From positions 5,111-69,110 of the forward strand of contig CBFHQE010000002.1 of assembly GCA_965657935.1 (NCBI GenBank): a DNA stretch of 64,000 bases, in the 5' to 3' direction. The translations under genes and the position numbers were made by a program. This DNA comes from Maricaulis sp965657935 (GTDB lineage Bacteria > Pseudomonadota > Alphaproteobacteria > Caulobacterales > Maricaulaceae). The notes under the pieces are model-generated. The model saw only the letters and a list, made by a program, of their open reading frames with translations, was not told the DNA's origin and made no database searches. Positions 43,089 to 52,522 of the stretch are shown piece after piece (positions within the stretch are counted from its first letter, which is position 1; the number at the start of each line of letters is the position of its first letter).

Positions 43089-44588
43089 GTGCGCGTTTCA
43101 ATCACTGCCGCCGTGTCCGCTCTTGCGGCAATTTCCACGATCTGCTCCGCCGGTCAGGCCCAGTCCGTCGACGATGGCCGGGACGAGACATGGGCCCGTG
43201 CCCAGGCCGAGGCGCGCGCCCGGATTGAGCGACGCATTCGACCGCAGCAGGCACGCAATGTGATCCTGTTTGTCGCGGATGGAATGAGCATCCCGACGAT
43301 TACGGCCGCGCGAATTTTCGATGGCCAGGAAAACGGGCTGGGCGCCGATGATGTCGAGCACCTGCTCAGCTTCGAGAGTTTCCCGGACGCCGCCCTGGTG
43401 CGGACTTACTCCACCGATGCCCAGGTTCCCGATTCAGCGAACACCGCCTCCGCGATGGTGACGGGCGTGAAGACACGCAATGGCGCGTTGAGTGTGCGTG
43501 GTGACCAGTTCCTGGACGTTTGTGATGGAACCTCCACGCCGCCGGCGACCCTGGTGGAGCTGGCAGAAGGCCGTGGCATGTCCACCGGCATTATATCCAC
43601 CGCACGGATCACTCATGCGACCCCGGCTGCAGCCTATGCCCACTCGGCATCTCGGCAATGGGAGCTTGATACGGTCCTGCCGGAAGAGGCCGTCGCGGCG
43701 GGTTGTGAGGATATTGCCGCCCAATTGCTGTCCTTCGATCATGGCGACGGACTGGATGTCGTGCTGGGGGGCGGGCGTCAGGCTTTCCTGCCAGACGGTG
43801 AAGGCGGACGTCGTGGAGATGGCCGCAACCTCATGCAGGAATGGGCTGATCGTGGTGGTGTCACCGCAACTACTGCCAACGAGTTCCGTGCCATCTCGTC
43901 CGATGATGAAGCGCCGGTCCTTGGCCTCTTCACCGGCAGCCACCTGGCTTTCGAAGCGGACCGGGTCGATGAGGAGGAACCATCCCTCGCTGAGCTCACA
44001 TCCTTCGCTGTTCGCCGGCTGGAGAATGATGAGGCCGGTTATGTCCTGCTCGTCGAGGCCGGTCGGGTTGACCACGCCCATCACGCAACCAACGCCTATC
44101 GGGCCTTCACGGACATGCAGGCGTTCGCGGACGCGATTGCCGCAGCGGCCGAGCTGGTGGATCTGGACGAAACACTGATCCTAGTTACCGCCGACCATGG
44201 CCACACGATGACGATTTCGGGATATCCGGCTCGCGGCAACCCGATCCTGGGGCTGGTCCGTTCTACCAATATGGAAGAGCCAGGCGGTGAGCCTCGCCTG
44301 ACATTCGACGCCACCGGTCGCCCCTATACAACGATTGGCTATGCGAACGGTCCGAATACCCGAGCAGAAGATGACGAGGCCCTGACGGAAGACGAGGTGA
44401 TGGCGACCAGCTACCGGCAGGAAGCGACTGTTCGCCGTCCATCCGAGACCCATTCAGGTGCTGATGTTGCCTTGTTCGCCAATGGACCGCGCTCGCACTA
44501 TTTCAGCGGATCGATGGAGCAGAACACGATTTTCCACCTCATCAAGGCCGCGCTCGGCTGGGACGGTGACGCGGGCGAGCAGGAGTAA
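43089..44588 (+). CDS. phoA: alkaline phosphatase
   Basis: Exported PhoA-type phosphomonoesterase of 499 residues. It starts with GTG, with GGAGG 7 nt upstream; the signal peptide ends near GQA-QS. Metal and catalytic sites are visible: Asp64 in ILFVADGM, the Ser nucleophile at 116 in PDSANTASAM, THATPAAAYAH, LVEAGRVDHAHHA (metal His), TADHGHT, and THSGADVALFANGP near the end. It releases phosphate from periplasmic phosphate esters. No Pho box was recognised upstream. It is probably a single-gene unit. Confidence 0.93.
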   Translation: MRVSITAAVSALAAISTICSAGQAQSVDDGRDETWARAQAEARARIERRIRPQQARNVILFVADGMSIPTITAARIFDGQENGLGADDVEHLLSFESFPDAALVRTYSTDAQVPDSANTASAMVTGVKTRNGALSVRGDQFLDVCDGTSTPPATLVELAEGRGMSTGIISTARITHATPAAAYAHSASRQWELDTVLPEEAVAAGCEDIAAQLLSFDHGDGLDVVLGGGRQAFLPDGEGGRRGDGRNLMQEWADRGGVTATTANEFRAISSDDEAPVLGLFTGSHLAFEADRVDEEEPSLAELTSFAVRRLENDEAGYVLLVEAGRVDHAHHATNAYRAFTDMQAFADAIAAAAELVDLDETLILVTADHGHTMTISGYPARGNPILGLVRSTNMEEPGGEPRLTFDATGRPYTTIGYANGPNTRAEDDEALTEDEVMATSYRQEATVRRPSETHSGADVALFANGPRSHYFSGSMEQNTIFHLIKAALGWDGDAGEQE

Positions 44589-44686
44589 ATCGAATATTCA
44601 GCTAGGGTTCAGGCCATCAAGCCCCTAATGTACCCATCTTAGGGAATGCGCGGTGCTTAGCGCGGCGCATTTGGGAAAAGGGGATA

Positions 44687-45589
44687 ATGATGAAGTTTGT
44701 TCTTGCGATCTCGGCGAGTGTTCTGGCGCTGGGCAGTAGTGCATTTGCACAGGATTTCACCCAACCGGCAACGGCTGGCAGTGTGTCGCTGAATTCCGGC
44801 TTTTCGCCGGATCCGTATACGGCACAGATTACGTCTGGGGGCACGATTTCCGCTTCGACGATCAGCGGCAGCTGTCGCGGCTGGATTGCCAACGCGCCGG
44901 ACTATTCGGTTTCCTATGGCGCCGGCAACACGTTTGATCTTACAATTGGCGTCGATTCCAACAGTGACACGACGCTGGTGGTTAATGGCCCCAATGGCAA
45001 CTGGTATTGCGATGATGACGGCGGCGCAGGCCTCAACCCGCTGCTCTTCTTCGCCAATCCGCAGTCCGGCCGGTATGATATCTGGGTTGGTTCCTACCAA
45101 TCCGGTGAATACGCGAGCTCGACGCTCTCGGTGTCCGAGATTGGCCAGATTGCCGAGCATTATGACCAGCCGACGGTTTATGGTCCGGACTTCAGCCTGC
45201 CCGCTCTCTTCGGTACGGTCAGTCTGAATTCAGGATTTGCGCCGGATCCGTATCGGGTGAACGTGGTCTCCGGTGGTCAGTTCTCCGCTTCGGACGTGCG
45301 TTCGGGCTGTCGTGGCTGGGTGTCCGGTGCGCCGGACTTTGAACTCAGCTTTTCGGCCGGTTCACTGCCGTTGATCATCTCGGCGAATTCGGGTTCCGAT
45401 ACGACGCTGCTGATCAACGATCCGAATGGCAACTGGCACTGTGATGATGATGGCGGCAATGCCGGTCTGAATCCTGCCGTGACCCTCCACAACGCCATGT
45501 CGGGCACTTATGATGTCTGGATCGGCTCATATTCGCAGGGTGAAAACGCCAACGCGACACTCTCGATCTCAGAGCTCTACAGCGAATAG
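44687..45589 (+). CDS. secreted protein of two tandem PPC-like beta domains
   Basis: Exported protein of 300 residues with a signal peptide (cleavage near AFA-QD) and nothing but two copies of one domain, about residues 25-155 and 167-297. Each copy holds the same landmarks in the same order: SVSLNSGF or TVSLNSGF, a Cys in SCRGW/GCRGW, SDTTL, PNGNW-x-CDDDGG, GLNP, YD-WIGSY or YD-WVGSY, and TLS-SE. Each thus has two cysteines, likely a disulphide, and an acidic CDDDGG loop that might bind calcium. The pattern resembles bacterial pre-peptidase C-terminal domains, but no peptidase domain is present. Role unknown; its terminator makes it a one-gene transcript. Confidence 0.82.
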   Translation: MMKFVLAISASVLALGSSAFAQDFTQPATAGSVSLNSGFSPDPYTAQITSGGTISASTISGSCRGWIANAPDYSVSYGAGNTFDLTIGVDSNSDTTLVVNGPNGNWYCDDDGGAGLNPLLFFANPQSGRYDIWVGSYQSGEYASSTLSVSEIGQIAEHYDQPTVYGPDFSLPALFGTVSLNSGFAPDPYRVNVVSGGQFSASDVRSGCRGWVSGAPDFELSFSAGSLPLIISANSGSDTTLLINDPNGNWHCDDDGGNAGLNPAVTLHNAMSGTYDVWIGSYSQGENANATLSISELYSE

Positions 45590-45610
45590 TCAGGTTGGAC
45601 TCGTATCAGA

Positions 45611-45642
45611 AGAGGCTGCGGCAATCCGCGGCCTCTTTTTTT
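45611..45642 (+). terminator. intrinsic terminator
   Basis: Stem AGAGGCTGCGG (45611-45621) and CCGCGGCCTCT (45626-45636), one G-T wobble included, with loop CAAT, followed by a run of seven T. It ends the two-domain secreted protein gene. Confidence 0.9.
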
Positions 45643-45682
45643 GTGCGGCGAACCCCGGCACTCTGTTCTCACGGAGGTTGTC

Positions 45683-46846
45683 ATGCGCATTTTTCTGTCC
45701 GGCCTCGTCGTCCTCGTCGCGGCGGTTCTTATCGGTGTTTTCAGGATCCTGCCGGCGCATGTTGATAACGACATGAACCGCGTGCATCCGCATGCGCCTT
45801 ATCCCATCTCGGGTCAGGCAAGCGACTTGCACGAGGCGTTGCGCGTCGCAGACCTGCATTCGGATATGTTGTTGTGGATGCGCAATCCGCGGCGCTGGAA
45901 TGGTCGTGGGCACACGGATATTCCGCGCCTGGCCCATTCCAATGTTCGTTTGCAGGTGTTCGCCAGTGTCACCAAGACACCGTCCGGACAGAATTACGAG
46001 AGCAATTCCGCGGACAGCGACAATATCACCGCGCTGGCTGTCGTTCAGCGCTGGCCCGTGGATACCTGGAATTCGCTGTTTGCTCGCGCGCGCTTTCATG
46101 CCCGTCGCCTGCAACGTGTCGAACAGGCGGGCGATGAATTGGTGATCGGGCGAACGTCTTCTGACCTGCGTATTGCGCTGGAAGATCCGCAAGGGCCAAT
46201 GGTTGCGCTGTTGGCCACGGAAGGTGCTCATTCGCTCGAAGGCGACATCGACAATCTCCAGCGGCTCCATGACGAGGGCTACCGGATTCTCGGCTTGCAC
46301 CATTTCTTCGATAATGCGCTTGGTGGTTCGTTACATGGGCTGGATGGCGCCGGGCTCAGCGCGTTCGGAGAGCAGGTCGTACTGCAGGCGGTCGAGATGG
46401 GCATGGTTATCGACGTCGCCCATTCTTCTCACCAGGTCGTGCGAGATGTTCTGGCCCTCGGTGAAGTCCCGGTGATCGTTTCCCATACGGGCATCTACGG
46501 TCATTGTCAGACCCAGCGCAATTTGCCGGACACCCTGATGCGCGAGATCGCCGAGGCCGGTGGACTGATCGGGATTGGCTTCTGGGCCGACGTGACTTGT
46601 GATGACAGCCCGGCCGGCGTGGCGCGCGCGATTGTCGCTGCGGTCAATCTGGTTGGCGTTGATCACGTTGCCCTCGGCTCTGATTATGACGGCACAATCA
46701 CTGCCAGCTTCGACGGAGCGGAGCTTTCGGTTCTCACGCACGAACTTTTGCGCCTGGGCGTCTCCCCGGAGGCGGTCGCCCAGATCATGGGAGAAAATGC
46801 GATCCGCTTTTTCCTGGCAAATCTGCCCGAAGGTCGAGGCGAATGA
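45683..46846 (+). CDS. membrane dipeptidase, M19 family
   Basis: Zinc dipeptidase of 387 residues of the renal dipeptidase family, which hydrolyses a broad range of dipeptides. An N-terminal hydrophobic segment (residues 4-22) anchors or exports it. Zinc ligands are seen in VADLHSDMLLW, TEGAHSLEG, VAHSSHQVV and VSHTGIYG, with LGSDYDG as the conserved Asp loop. The ATG at 45683 has GGAGG 7 nt upstream and is preferred over 45641, which lies inside the preceding terminator. It overlaps the DUF454 gene by ATGA. Confidence 0.92.
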   Translation: MRIFLSGLVVLVAAVLIGVFRILPAHVDNDMNRVHPHAPYPISGQASDLHEALRVADLHSDMLLWMRNPRRWNGRGHTDIPRLAHSNVRLQVFASVTKTPSGQNYESNSADSDNITALAVVQRWPVDTWNSLFARARFHARRLQRVEQAGDELVIGRTSSDLRIALEDPQGPMVALLATEGAHSLEGDIDNLQRLHDEGYRILGLHHFFDNALGGSLHGLDGAGLSAFGEQVVLQAVEMGMVIDVAHSSHQVVRDVLALGEVPVIVSHTGIYGHCQTQRNLPDTLMREIAEAGGLIGIGFWADVTCDDSPAGVARAIVAAVNLVGVDHVALGSDYDGTITASFDGAELSVLTHELLRLGVSPEAVAQIMGENAIRFFLANLPEGRGE

Positions 46847-47235
46847 TCCGGCGCGCGCTGTGGCTGGTCTTCGGTCTGTTGATGACAGGCCTGGCGGTGG
46901 CCGGCGCTTTGTTACCGCTCTTGCCAACCACGCCTTTCCTGTTGCTTGCCGCCTATGCCTTTGCCCGCAGCTCCAGACGCTTGCATGACTGGCTGTTGAA
47001 TCACCGCAGTTTTGGCCCGCTGATCCGCAACTGGCGTGATTATGGTGCCATCGACCGCACCTCCAAGGTCATCGCCATACTGGTGATGATCGGGGCGTTT
47101 GCATTGAGCTGGTTCATGGGGCTGGGCTGGTGGATCCTTCTCACCCAGGCGCTGGTGCTCAGCGCTTCTGCGACCTTCATCCTCTCCCGACCCAGCGGGC
47201 CGGGAGAGAAAAAGGCGCGTCAGCGTTCGCCGTAA
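46843..47235 (+). CDS. DUF454 (YbaN-like) membrane protein
   Basis: Small inner-membrane protein of 130 residues with three hydrophobic segments. The N-terminal block GALLPLLPTTPFLLLAAYAFARSS followed by LLNHRSFGPLIRNWRDYGAI is the defining DUF454 pattern. No function is established for the family. It is translationally coupled to the dipeptidase gene. Its last 16 bases overlap the convergent metalloprotease gene. Confidence 0.9.
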   Translation: MIRRALWLVFGLLMTGLAVAGALLPLLPTTPFLLLAAYAFARSSRRLHDWLLNHRSFGPLIRNWRDYGAIDRTSKVIAILVMIGAFALSWFMGLGWWILLTQALVLSASATFILSRPSGPGEKKARQRSP

Positions 47236-49691
47236 AGTAGGTCTGCGCTGTCGCAGTGCCAGCAGCTGTCCGCACCGATCGGGCTGCCCGGCGGGATAGC
47301 GGTATCGGTGCCGGTCAGGTCCTCTCCATTGTCGATGCGTTCAAGGCCGGCCTCTATGCGTTGTGCCAACCAGTTGCGATGGGCGTTCGATCCGCGGGAC
47401 AGGAAGCGCTGCAGCCCCGTCAGTCGGGAGCGGCCGAGGGATGCGACTGCCGGGTTGTCCGAACGCGCGAGGGCCAGAAGCCGGTCGGCATATTCGGTCT
47501 GAACGGCTTCGCGGATTGGCGCCAGGCGCGCGGCTTCTCCTCGCGGCGCGCTGAAGACAGCCGCCTCCACGGTGGAGAAAAGCTCATCAGGTCCCAGCTG
47601 GCTCTCATCGCGGGCCCACTGGTCAGCAATCCGCGCCACACGACCTGTGGACAGCATCACGGTCAGGCTGATGCGACTGGCCGCGGCCGCAGCGTCACGG
47701 CGGCTGAAGGCCGGGTAGAGCGAGGAGTTGAACAACTCGCGCGTCGCGGCGGCATCATAATCGGCAAAGGGAGCCGGGGCGAGTAGCGCCAGCGTCTGGT
47801 CGTTGATGTCGAGAAACGACGGGTCCAGTGTTGCTGCCAGCGCTGTCAGGGCATCTCGCTGATCGGCTGCGGAAGCCGCGCTCAGGCCAGAGGCACCGCT
47901 CGCATTGGTCTCATAGGCAAAGTAAATTCCACCAAGTGTCTTGGCCGCAGCTTCGGCCTGGTAGCGATGGTACAGATAGATTGGCGGGAAAACACCGCGC
48001 AGCGCGCTGAGCGGCTGTTCGGCGCTCATTACTTGCTGACCAAAACCGGCCATCGCCGCATTGCGCACATCGATCACCTCCCGCAGTTCGGCCACCGGGT
48101 CCGGTCCGTTGTCCCAAAGATTGGCCAGCGGATGAGCCGCGTTGGCACCGCGCGCGTGGAGATCGGTGATGTAGAGCAAGCCGTCATTACGGGCGTCCTC
48201 AAGCACGCCTTCGATCAGGTTCGCTTCCTCCGACGCCGTTTCGGCCTGTCCATAGAGCCAGGAAACAGCGGTAATGTCCCATTCGCCGATATCGGTGTCA
48301 TAGGCCCGTGAGACATCGAACTCGCCGGCATCATTCATGCGCACCCACGGTGCGGGATAATCCATCACCGAAGCCCGGCTGTTGATGCTGGCCGCGAAAT
48401 TATGGGCCAGGCCGATTGTATGTCCGATCTCGTGCGCGGACAGCTGACGAATTCGGGCGAGGGCCAGTTCCATCGGGTCGTCTGCAGCGCCACTTCCTGT
48501 GCCATTCACACCCAGGAGGCCTTCAAAGATCATGCGATCCTGGCGTACGCGCTGGCTGCCCAGGATAACATGGCCCTTGATGATCTCGCCGGTGCGCGGA
48601 TCGATGACAGAGCCGCCATAGGACCAGCCACGGGTCTGCCGATGCACCCACTGGATCATGTTGTATCGAGCGTCGGCCGGATGTGCGCCTTCCGGAAGGA
48701 GCTCGACCCGGTAGGCGTTTTCAAATCCGGCGGCCTCGAAGGCCTGTGCCCACCAGTTTCCACCCTCGATCAGGGCCTGGCGGATGACTTCGGGGGCACC
48801 CCGGTCGACGTAATAGACAATCGGTTCGGCAACCGGGCCGGAGGAGGCTGACGGATCTGTTCGCTGCAGGCGGTGGCGCAGGGCGAATGAGCGGCGGACC
48901 GGCTGGTCCAGCGGTGCCGCCATGTCGTAGACGCTGGTTATGATGCTGCCAGCGCGGTCATCGGCGATCCGGGGCGTGTACCCTGCATCCGGCAACGCCA
49001 CAAAGGAGTGGTGCACGGTCAGCGTCACCGAATTCGGGGAGGGTGTGACAGCGCGGACTTCCGAACCCGGAGAGGCGGATTGCAGGGTCAGAAGTGCATC
49101 AATCTCTACATTCTGCGGGAAGACCAGAACGCTGTCGGTGAGCGGCGCGCTGCGTCCTGTATCAACAGAAAATGATCCTTGGCCGGAACGGGAGAGTGTC
49201 CGGGTCGTTCCCACCTGGTCTCGCTCCAGGAAGTCGGACAGATCGATCAGCACACGTCCGTCACTTTCCGCGATGATATCCGTTTGCCAGACGACAGAAC
49301 GCGCAAAGCTCTGGCGGGTCGCATCGGTCTCTTCCACATCGGCACCAAGGGCCACATAACCGGTGTTTTCGAACTCCGCGAAGACCTGGCCATTGACCCG
49401 GCTGAAGCGCAGGATTTCCGAACTGGAGCCAAGTCCACGATCCAGGCCAACCGGGTTGGAGCCAAGTCCGGAGGTCAGGCGGGCTGTGTAGATCATGCGA
49501 CCCAGTGAACCGTCTTCCTGTGGGGCCAGCTCGACCAGAACGCGGCCATCGGCGCTGTCGATATAGCTGGTGAGAAAGCCTTCGCGAACGTCGAGACCGT
49601 CAACGGCCTCTGTGATGCTTTCCTGGGAGAGTGCGGCGGAGCTGACACCAAGCATTAGCACGGCCGCGAGCGTCGTAAGTTTCTTGTACAT
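47220..49691 (-). CDS. exported zinc-dependent metalloprotease (DUF5117/DUF4953 type)
   Basis: Exported protein of 823 residues. Start at 49691 with GAGGGGAA upstream, opening a signal peptide (MYKKLTTLAAVLMLG, cleavage near LSQ); an earlier ATG at 49727 precedes it. The N-terminal DUF5117-like region carries SIDSADGRVLVEL-type strands; the catalytic motif is HEIGHTIGLAHN from His420, an extended metzincin-like HExxHxxGxxH. The C-terminal DUF4953-like part continues to CWHCDSAD. Related proteins in Alphaproteobacteria and Bacteroidota are proposed peptidases with unknown targets. Confidence 0.9.
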   Translation of the reverse strand: MYKKLTTLAAVLMLGVSSAALSQESITEAVDGLDVREGFLTSYIDSADGRVLVELAPQEDGSLGRMIYTARLTSGLGSNPVGLDRGLGSSSEILRFSRVNGQVFAEFENTGYVALGADVEETDATRQSFARSVVWQTDIIAESDGRVLIDLSDFLERDQVGTTRTLSRSGQGSFSVDTGRSAPLTDSVLVFPQNVEIDALLTLQSASPGSEVRAVTPSPNSVTLTVHHSFVALPDAGYTPRIADDRAGSIITSVYDMAAPLDQPVRRSFALRHRLQRTDPSASSGPVAEPIVYYVDRGAPEVIRQALIEGGNWWAQAFEAAGFENAYRVELLPEGAHPADARYNMIQWVHRQTRGWSYGGSVIDPRTGEIIKGHVILGSQRVRQDRMIFEGLLGVNGTGSGAADDPMELALARIRQLSAHEIGHTIGLAHNFAASINSRASVMDYPAPWVRMNDAGEFDVSRAYDTDIGEWDITAVSWLYGQAETASEEANLIEGVLEDARNDGLLYITDLHARGANAAHPLANLWDNGPDPVAELREVIDVRNAAMAGFGQQVMSAEQPLSALRGVFPPIYLYHRYQAEAAAKTLGGIYFAYETNASGASGLSAASAADQRDALTALAATLDPSFLDINDQTLALLAPAPFADYDAAATRELFNSSLYPAFSRRDAAAAASRISLTVMLSTGRVARIADQWARDESQLGPDELFSTVEAAVFSAPRGEAARLAPIREAVQTEYADRLLALARSDNPAVASLGRSRLTGLQRFLSRGSNAHRNWLAQRIEAGLERIDNGEDLTGTDTAIPPGSPIGADSCWHCDSADLLYGER

Positions 49692-49774
49692 GTGGAGTTC
49701 CCCTCTTGGCGCGAACGCTAGCCGCACCGCGTCGCGCTGTCATCACACAAAGCGTTTAGCAGAAAAAACTGTAT

Positions 49775-49786
49775 ATTGGATCCAAT
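49775..49786. promoter_or_regulatory. candidate GntR operator
   Basis: The perfect 12-bp palindrome ATTGGATCCAAT lies 59-70 nt before the start of the hydroxyproline cluster, in the only intergenic space where the cluster's promoter can be. The nearby GntR/FCD regulator is the natural candidate to bind it; this is inferred. Confidence 0.4.
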
Positions 49787-49844
49787 TTCTGTAGTAGGGA
49801 AATTTATGTTCCATTTCCCACGGGTCTGAATGAAGGGTTCGCAG

Positions 49845-50768
49845 ATGAGAAAAATCGGTTGGCGAGGCGTCTTCCCCGCAGCGACGACGCAGTTCGCGGA
49901 GGATTTCTCGGTAGACATTGAGGCAACCAGACGAGTGGTTGATAATCTTGTGCATGACGGCGTGCACGGCATCATCGCCATGGGGACGGTTGGGGAGAAT
50001 AACTCCCTGCGCGCCGATGAAAAGCGCGCTGTGCTCAAAGCAATCGTTGAGGTCGTGGCTGGACGTGTTCCGGTCATTACCGGCGTGTCCGAACTGACCA
50101 CTGAACTGGCCGAAGACTATGCGCGGGCAGCGGAAGAGATCGGCGCTGACGGGCTGATGCTGTTACCTGCGATGGTCTATGTGCCAACGCAAGCCGAGCT
50201 GGAAATGCATGTGCGCCGTGTGGCCGGTGTGACCCGCCTTCCGATCATGCTCTACAATAATCCGCCAGCCTATCGGGTCTCGATCGCCATCGACACGCTC
50301 CAGCGACTGGCTGGCGTCGAAAACCTTGTCGCCATCAAGGAGAGTGCGCCTGATCCCCGCCGGATTACCGACATCATCAATGCCTGTGGCGAGCGATATA
50401 CAGTGTTTGCAGGTCTCGATGATGTGGCTCTGGAAGAGCTTCTGCTCGGCGCCGTGGGCTGGGTGTCAGGGCTGACCAACGCCTTCCCGCGTGAGTCCAT
50501 TGCATTATGGGATGCGTTCGAAGCCGGTAATCTGCCCCGAGCGCGCGAGATCTATCGCTGGTTCATGCCATTGCTGCATCTCGATGCCGAACATGACCTG
50601 GTCCAGTCCATCAAGCTGGCCGAAGCCGTTATGGGGCGCGGGTCCGAGCGGGTGCGCATGCCGCGCATGGAATTGACAGGAGCGCGGCGAGCCGAAGTGA
50701 TCCGCATGGTGGAAGAGGCGCGTGATACGCGACCGGTCAAACAGCTGGATGATATTCCAGCCCAGTAA
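49845..50768 (+). CDS. dihydrodipicolinate synthase family enzyme, likely hydroxyproline-pathway deaminase
   Basis: Class I aldolase-type enzyme of 307 residues. Schiff-base Lys165 (AIKES), Tyr137 (MLYNNPP) and the GTVGEN loop place it in the DHDPS/NAL family. The next gene is a 4-hydroxyproline epimerase, so it most likely works as the 1-pyrroline-4-hydroxy-2-carboxylate deaminase of bacterial trans-4-hydroxyproline breakdown, giving alpha-ketoglutarate semialdehyde, and not in lysine synthesis. The ATG at 49845 (AAGGG 9 nt upstream) is preferred over 49830. The D-hydroxyproline dehydrogenase and semialdehyde dehydrogenase are not in this window. Confidence 0.82.
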   Translation: MRKIGWRGVFPAATTQFAEDFSVDIEATRRVVDNLVHDGVHGIIAMGTVGENNSLRADEKRAVLKAIVEVVAGRVPVITGVSELTTELAEDYARAAEEIGADGLMLLPAMVYVPTQAELEMHVRRVAGVTRLPIMLYNNPPAYRVSIAIDTLQRLAGVENLVAIKESAPDPRRITDIINACGERYTVFAGLDDVALEELLLGAVGWVSGLTNAFPRESIALWDAFEAGNLPRAREIYRWFMPLLHLDAEHDLVQSIKLAEAVMGRGSERVRMPRMELTGARRAEVIRMVEEARDTRPVKQLDDIPAQ

Positions 50769-50788
50769 AAACAAGCGAGGGGCCGGGC

Positions 50789-51787
50789 ATGCGCCACACA
50801 TTCCAGTGTCTGGACGGGCATACTTGCGGGAACCCTGTCCGGGTGATCACGGGAGCGGTCCCGGACCTTGTCGGCCAGACCATGGCAGAGCGCCGCCTGG
50901 ACTTCATTGCGAACCATGACTGGATCCGGACAGCCCTGATGTTCGAGCCTCGAGGGCATGACCTGATGTCCGGATCTATTCTCTACCCACCGATCACCGA
51001 AGAGGCGGATGCCTCCATTCTGTTCGTGGAGACTTCAGGCTGTCTTCCCATGTGTGGACACGGCACGATTGGCACCATCACCCTGGCGCTGGAGAACGGG
51101 TCCATCACGCCCCGGGGTCGTTCACGTGTTGTGCTTGATACGCCTGCTGGCCAGGTCCGGGCAGAGATTGAGTGGGATGGTGAGCATGTTTCCGGTGTCC
51201 GCATCTTCAATGTGCCCAGTTTTCTCTATCAGTCCGAAGCCCGTCTGCAGGTCGAGGGACTGGGCGAGCTCGTTGTCGATATTTCCTTTGGCGGAAATTT
51301 CTACATCATCGTGGAACCACAGAAGCAGTTCCCGGGCATCGATAAAGTGGGTGTCGACTGGTTGCTTTCACACAGCCTCAAAGTTCGGGCCGCAGCGTCG
51401 GCTCAGTTGAGCTGTATGCATCCTGAAAATCGGGATATCCAGGGTTTCCACCACGTGCTCTGGGCAGACAAGCCCATGACAGACGGGGCTCATGCCCGCA
51501 ACGCTGTGTTTTACGGGCAACGGGCGATTGACCGCTCTCCTTGCGGGACGGGCACCAGCGCCCGCATGGCGCAGCTGGCCGCACGCGGCGCGCTCAAACC
51601 AGGCGATGAGTTTGTCCACGAGAGCATTATCGGATCGATGTTTCGGGGACGTGTTGAAGGCACAACCTGCGTTGGTGACTTTGACGCGATCTGCCCCAGC
51701 GTGCAGGGGTGGGCGGTCCAGACAGGTGTCAACACGATCTTTGTCGATGATCGCGACCCCTTCAAACATGGATTTGTGGTCGGTTGA
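50789..51787 (+). CDS. 4-hydroxyproline 2-epimerase (proline racemase family)
   Basis: Enzyme of 332 residues of the proline racemase family. Two catalytic cysteines are visible: Cys89 in PMCGHGTIG and Cys252 in DRSPCGTGTSARM, the two-Cys pattern of racemases and epimerases; the trans-3-hydroxyproline dehydratases instead have Thr at the second site. With a DHDPS-family gene upstream and a GntR regulator, 4-hydroxyproline epimerisation (trans-L to cis-D) is the best reading. The gene abuts the convergent regulator with no spare base. Confidence 0.88.
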   Translation: MRHTFQCLDGHTCGNPVRVITGAVPDLVGQTMAERRLDFIANHDWIRTALMFEPRGHDLMSGSILYPPITEEADASILFVETSGCLPMCGHGTIGTITLALENGSITPRGRSRVVLDTPAGQVRAEIEWDGEHVSGVRIFNVPSFLYQSEARLQVEGLGELVVDISFGGNFYIIVEPQKQFPGIDKVGVDWLLSHSLKVRAAASAQLSCMHPENRDIQGFHHVLWADKPMTDGAHARNAVFYGQRAIDRSPCGTGTSARMAQLAARGALKPGDEFVHESIIGSMFRGRVEGTTCVGDFDAICPSVQGWAVQTGVNTIFVDDRDPFKHGFVVG

Positions 51788-52522
51788 TCAGGCGTTTTCC
51801 ATGTCCTGACGATCGCGCAGGGCAGTCATCAGCGACGAGCGCGCGTCCCTGATGTGGCGTTCCAGCGTTGTCCGAGCCTGTTGGGCATCGCCACCGATAA
51901 AGGCTTTCAGCAGCTGTGCGTGTTCATCATTGGCGCGATCCGGCGCCGAGCGTTCCAGCGACAATTGCAGGCGCACATAGCGATCGATGTTCGCGTTTAG
52001 CCCGTCCAGCAGGGCCAGGGAGCGCTGGCGGTTTGACGCTGTATAGAGCGATTTGTGGAATGCCCAGTTCAGCGCGCCCCAGCGCTCTTCATCGCCCGAA
52101 GAGTAGGCAGCCTCGACGGCCTGACATGCGGCTTCGGCGGCCGCCTTGTCATCACTGTTTGCGTTCTCGATTGCGCGCTGGATGAGATCGGTCTCGATGA
52201 TCAGGCGCAGGTCGAACAATTCTTCTGCTTCCTCGATCGACATGGCGCTGACGACGGCACCCCGATGAGGGTGGAATGCCACCAGCCCTTCGGCCTCGAG
52301 CTGACGAAACGCCTCGCGGATCGGCATGCGGCTAACGCCGTAAGCTTCGGCGAGGGCCTCCTGTCGGAGCGGTTCCCCCGCGCGCAGCTCGTTTTTTAGG
52401 ATCCGCTCGCGCAGTTTTCCGGCCAGCGTGTCAACGACGCTGGTCTTTTGAATCGGGTCGGAAAAGTTATGGGATGACTTGGGCAAGGATAAATCCTGAA
52501 ATCTGATTTTGTTGTGTTTCAA
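51788..52522 (-). CDS. GntR-family regulator with FCD domain
   Basis: Regulator of 244 residues of the FadR subgroup. The winged helix is LRQEALAEAYGVSRMPIREAFRQLEAEGLV, followed by a helical FCD ligand domain whose metal or ligand histidines appear in WAFHKSLY and LERHIRDAR. It probably represses the hydroxyproline genes, which it faces tail to tail. The start at 52522 has no strong Shine-Dalgarno; an ATG further in would remove only disordered N-terminal residues. Confidence 0.88.
   Translation of the reverse strand: MKHNKIRFQDLSLPKSSHNFSDPIQKTSVVDTLAGKLRERILKNELRAGEPLRQEALAEAYGVSRMPIREAFRQLEAEGLVAFHPHRGAVVSAMSIEEAEELFDLRLIIETDLIQRAIENANSDDKAAAEAACQAVEAAYSSGDEERWGALNWAFHKSLYTASNRQRSLALLDGLNANIDRYVRLQLSLERSAPDRANDEHAQLLKAFIGGDAQQARTTLERHIRDARSSLMTALRDRQDMENA

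Noticed and set aside
44645..44671. Hairpin AATGCGC/GCGCATT upstream of the two-domain secreted protein gene
   Set aside because: The stem is only 7 bp with a 13-nt loop and no U-tract; too weak to call a terminator or riboswitch.
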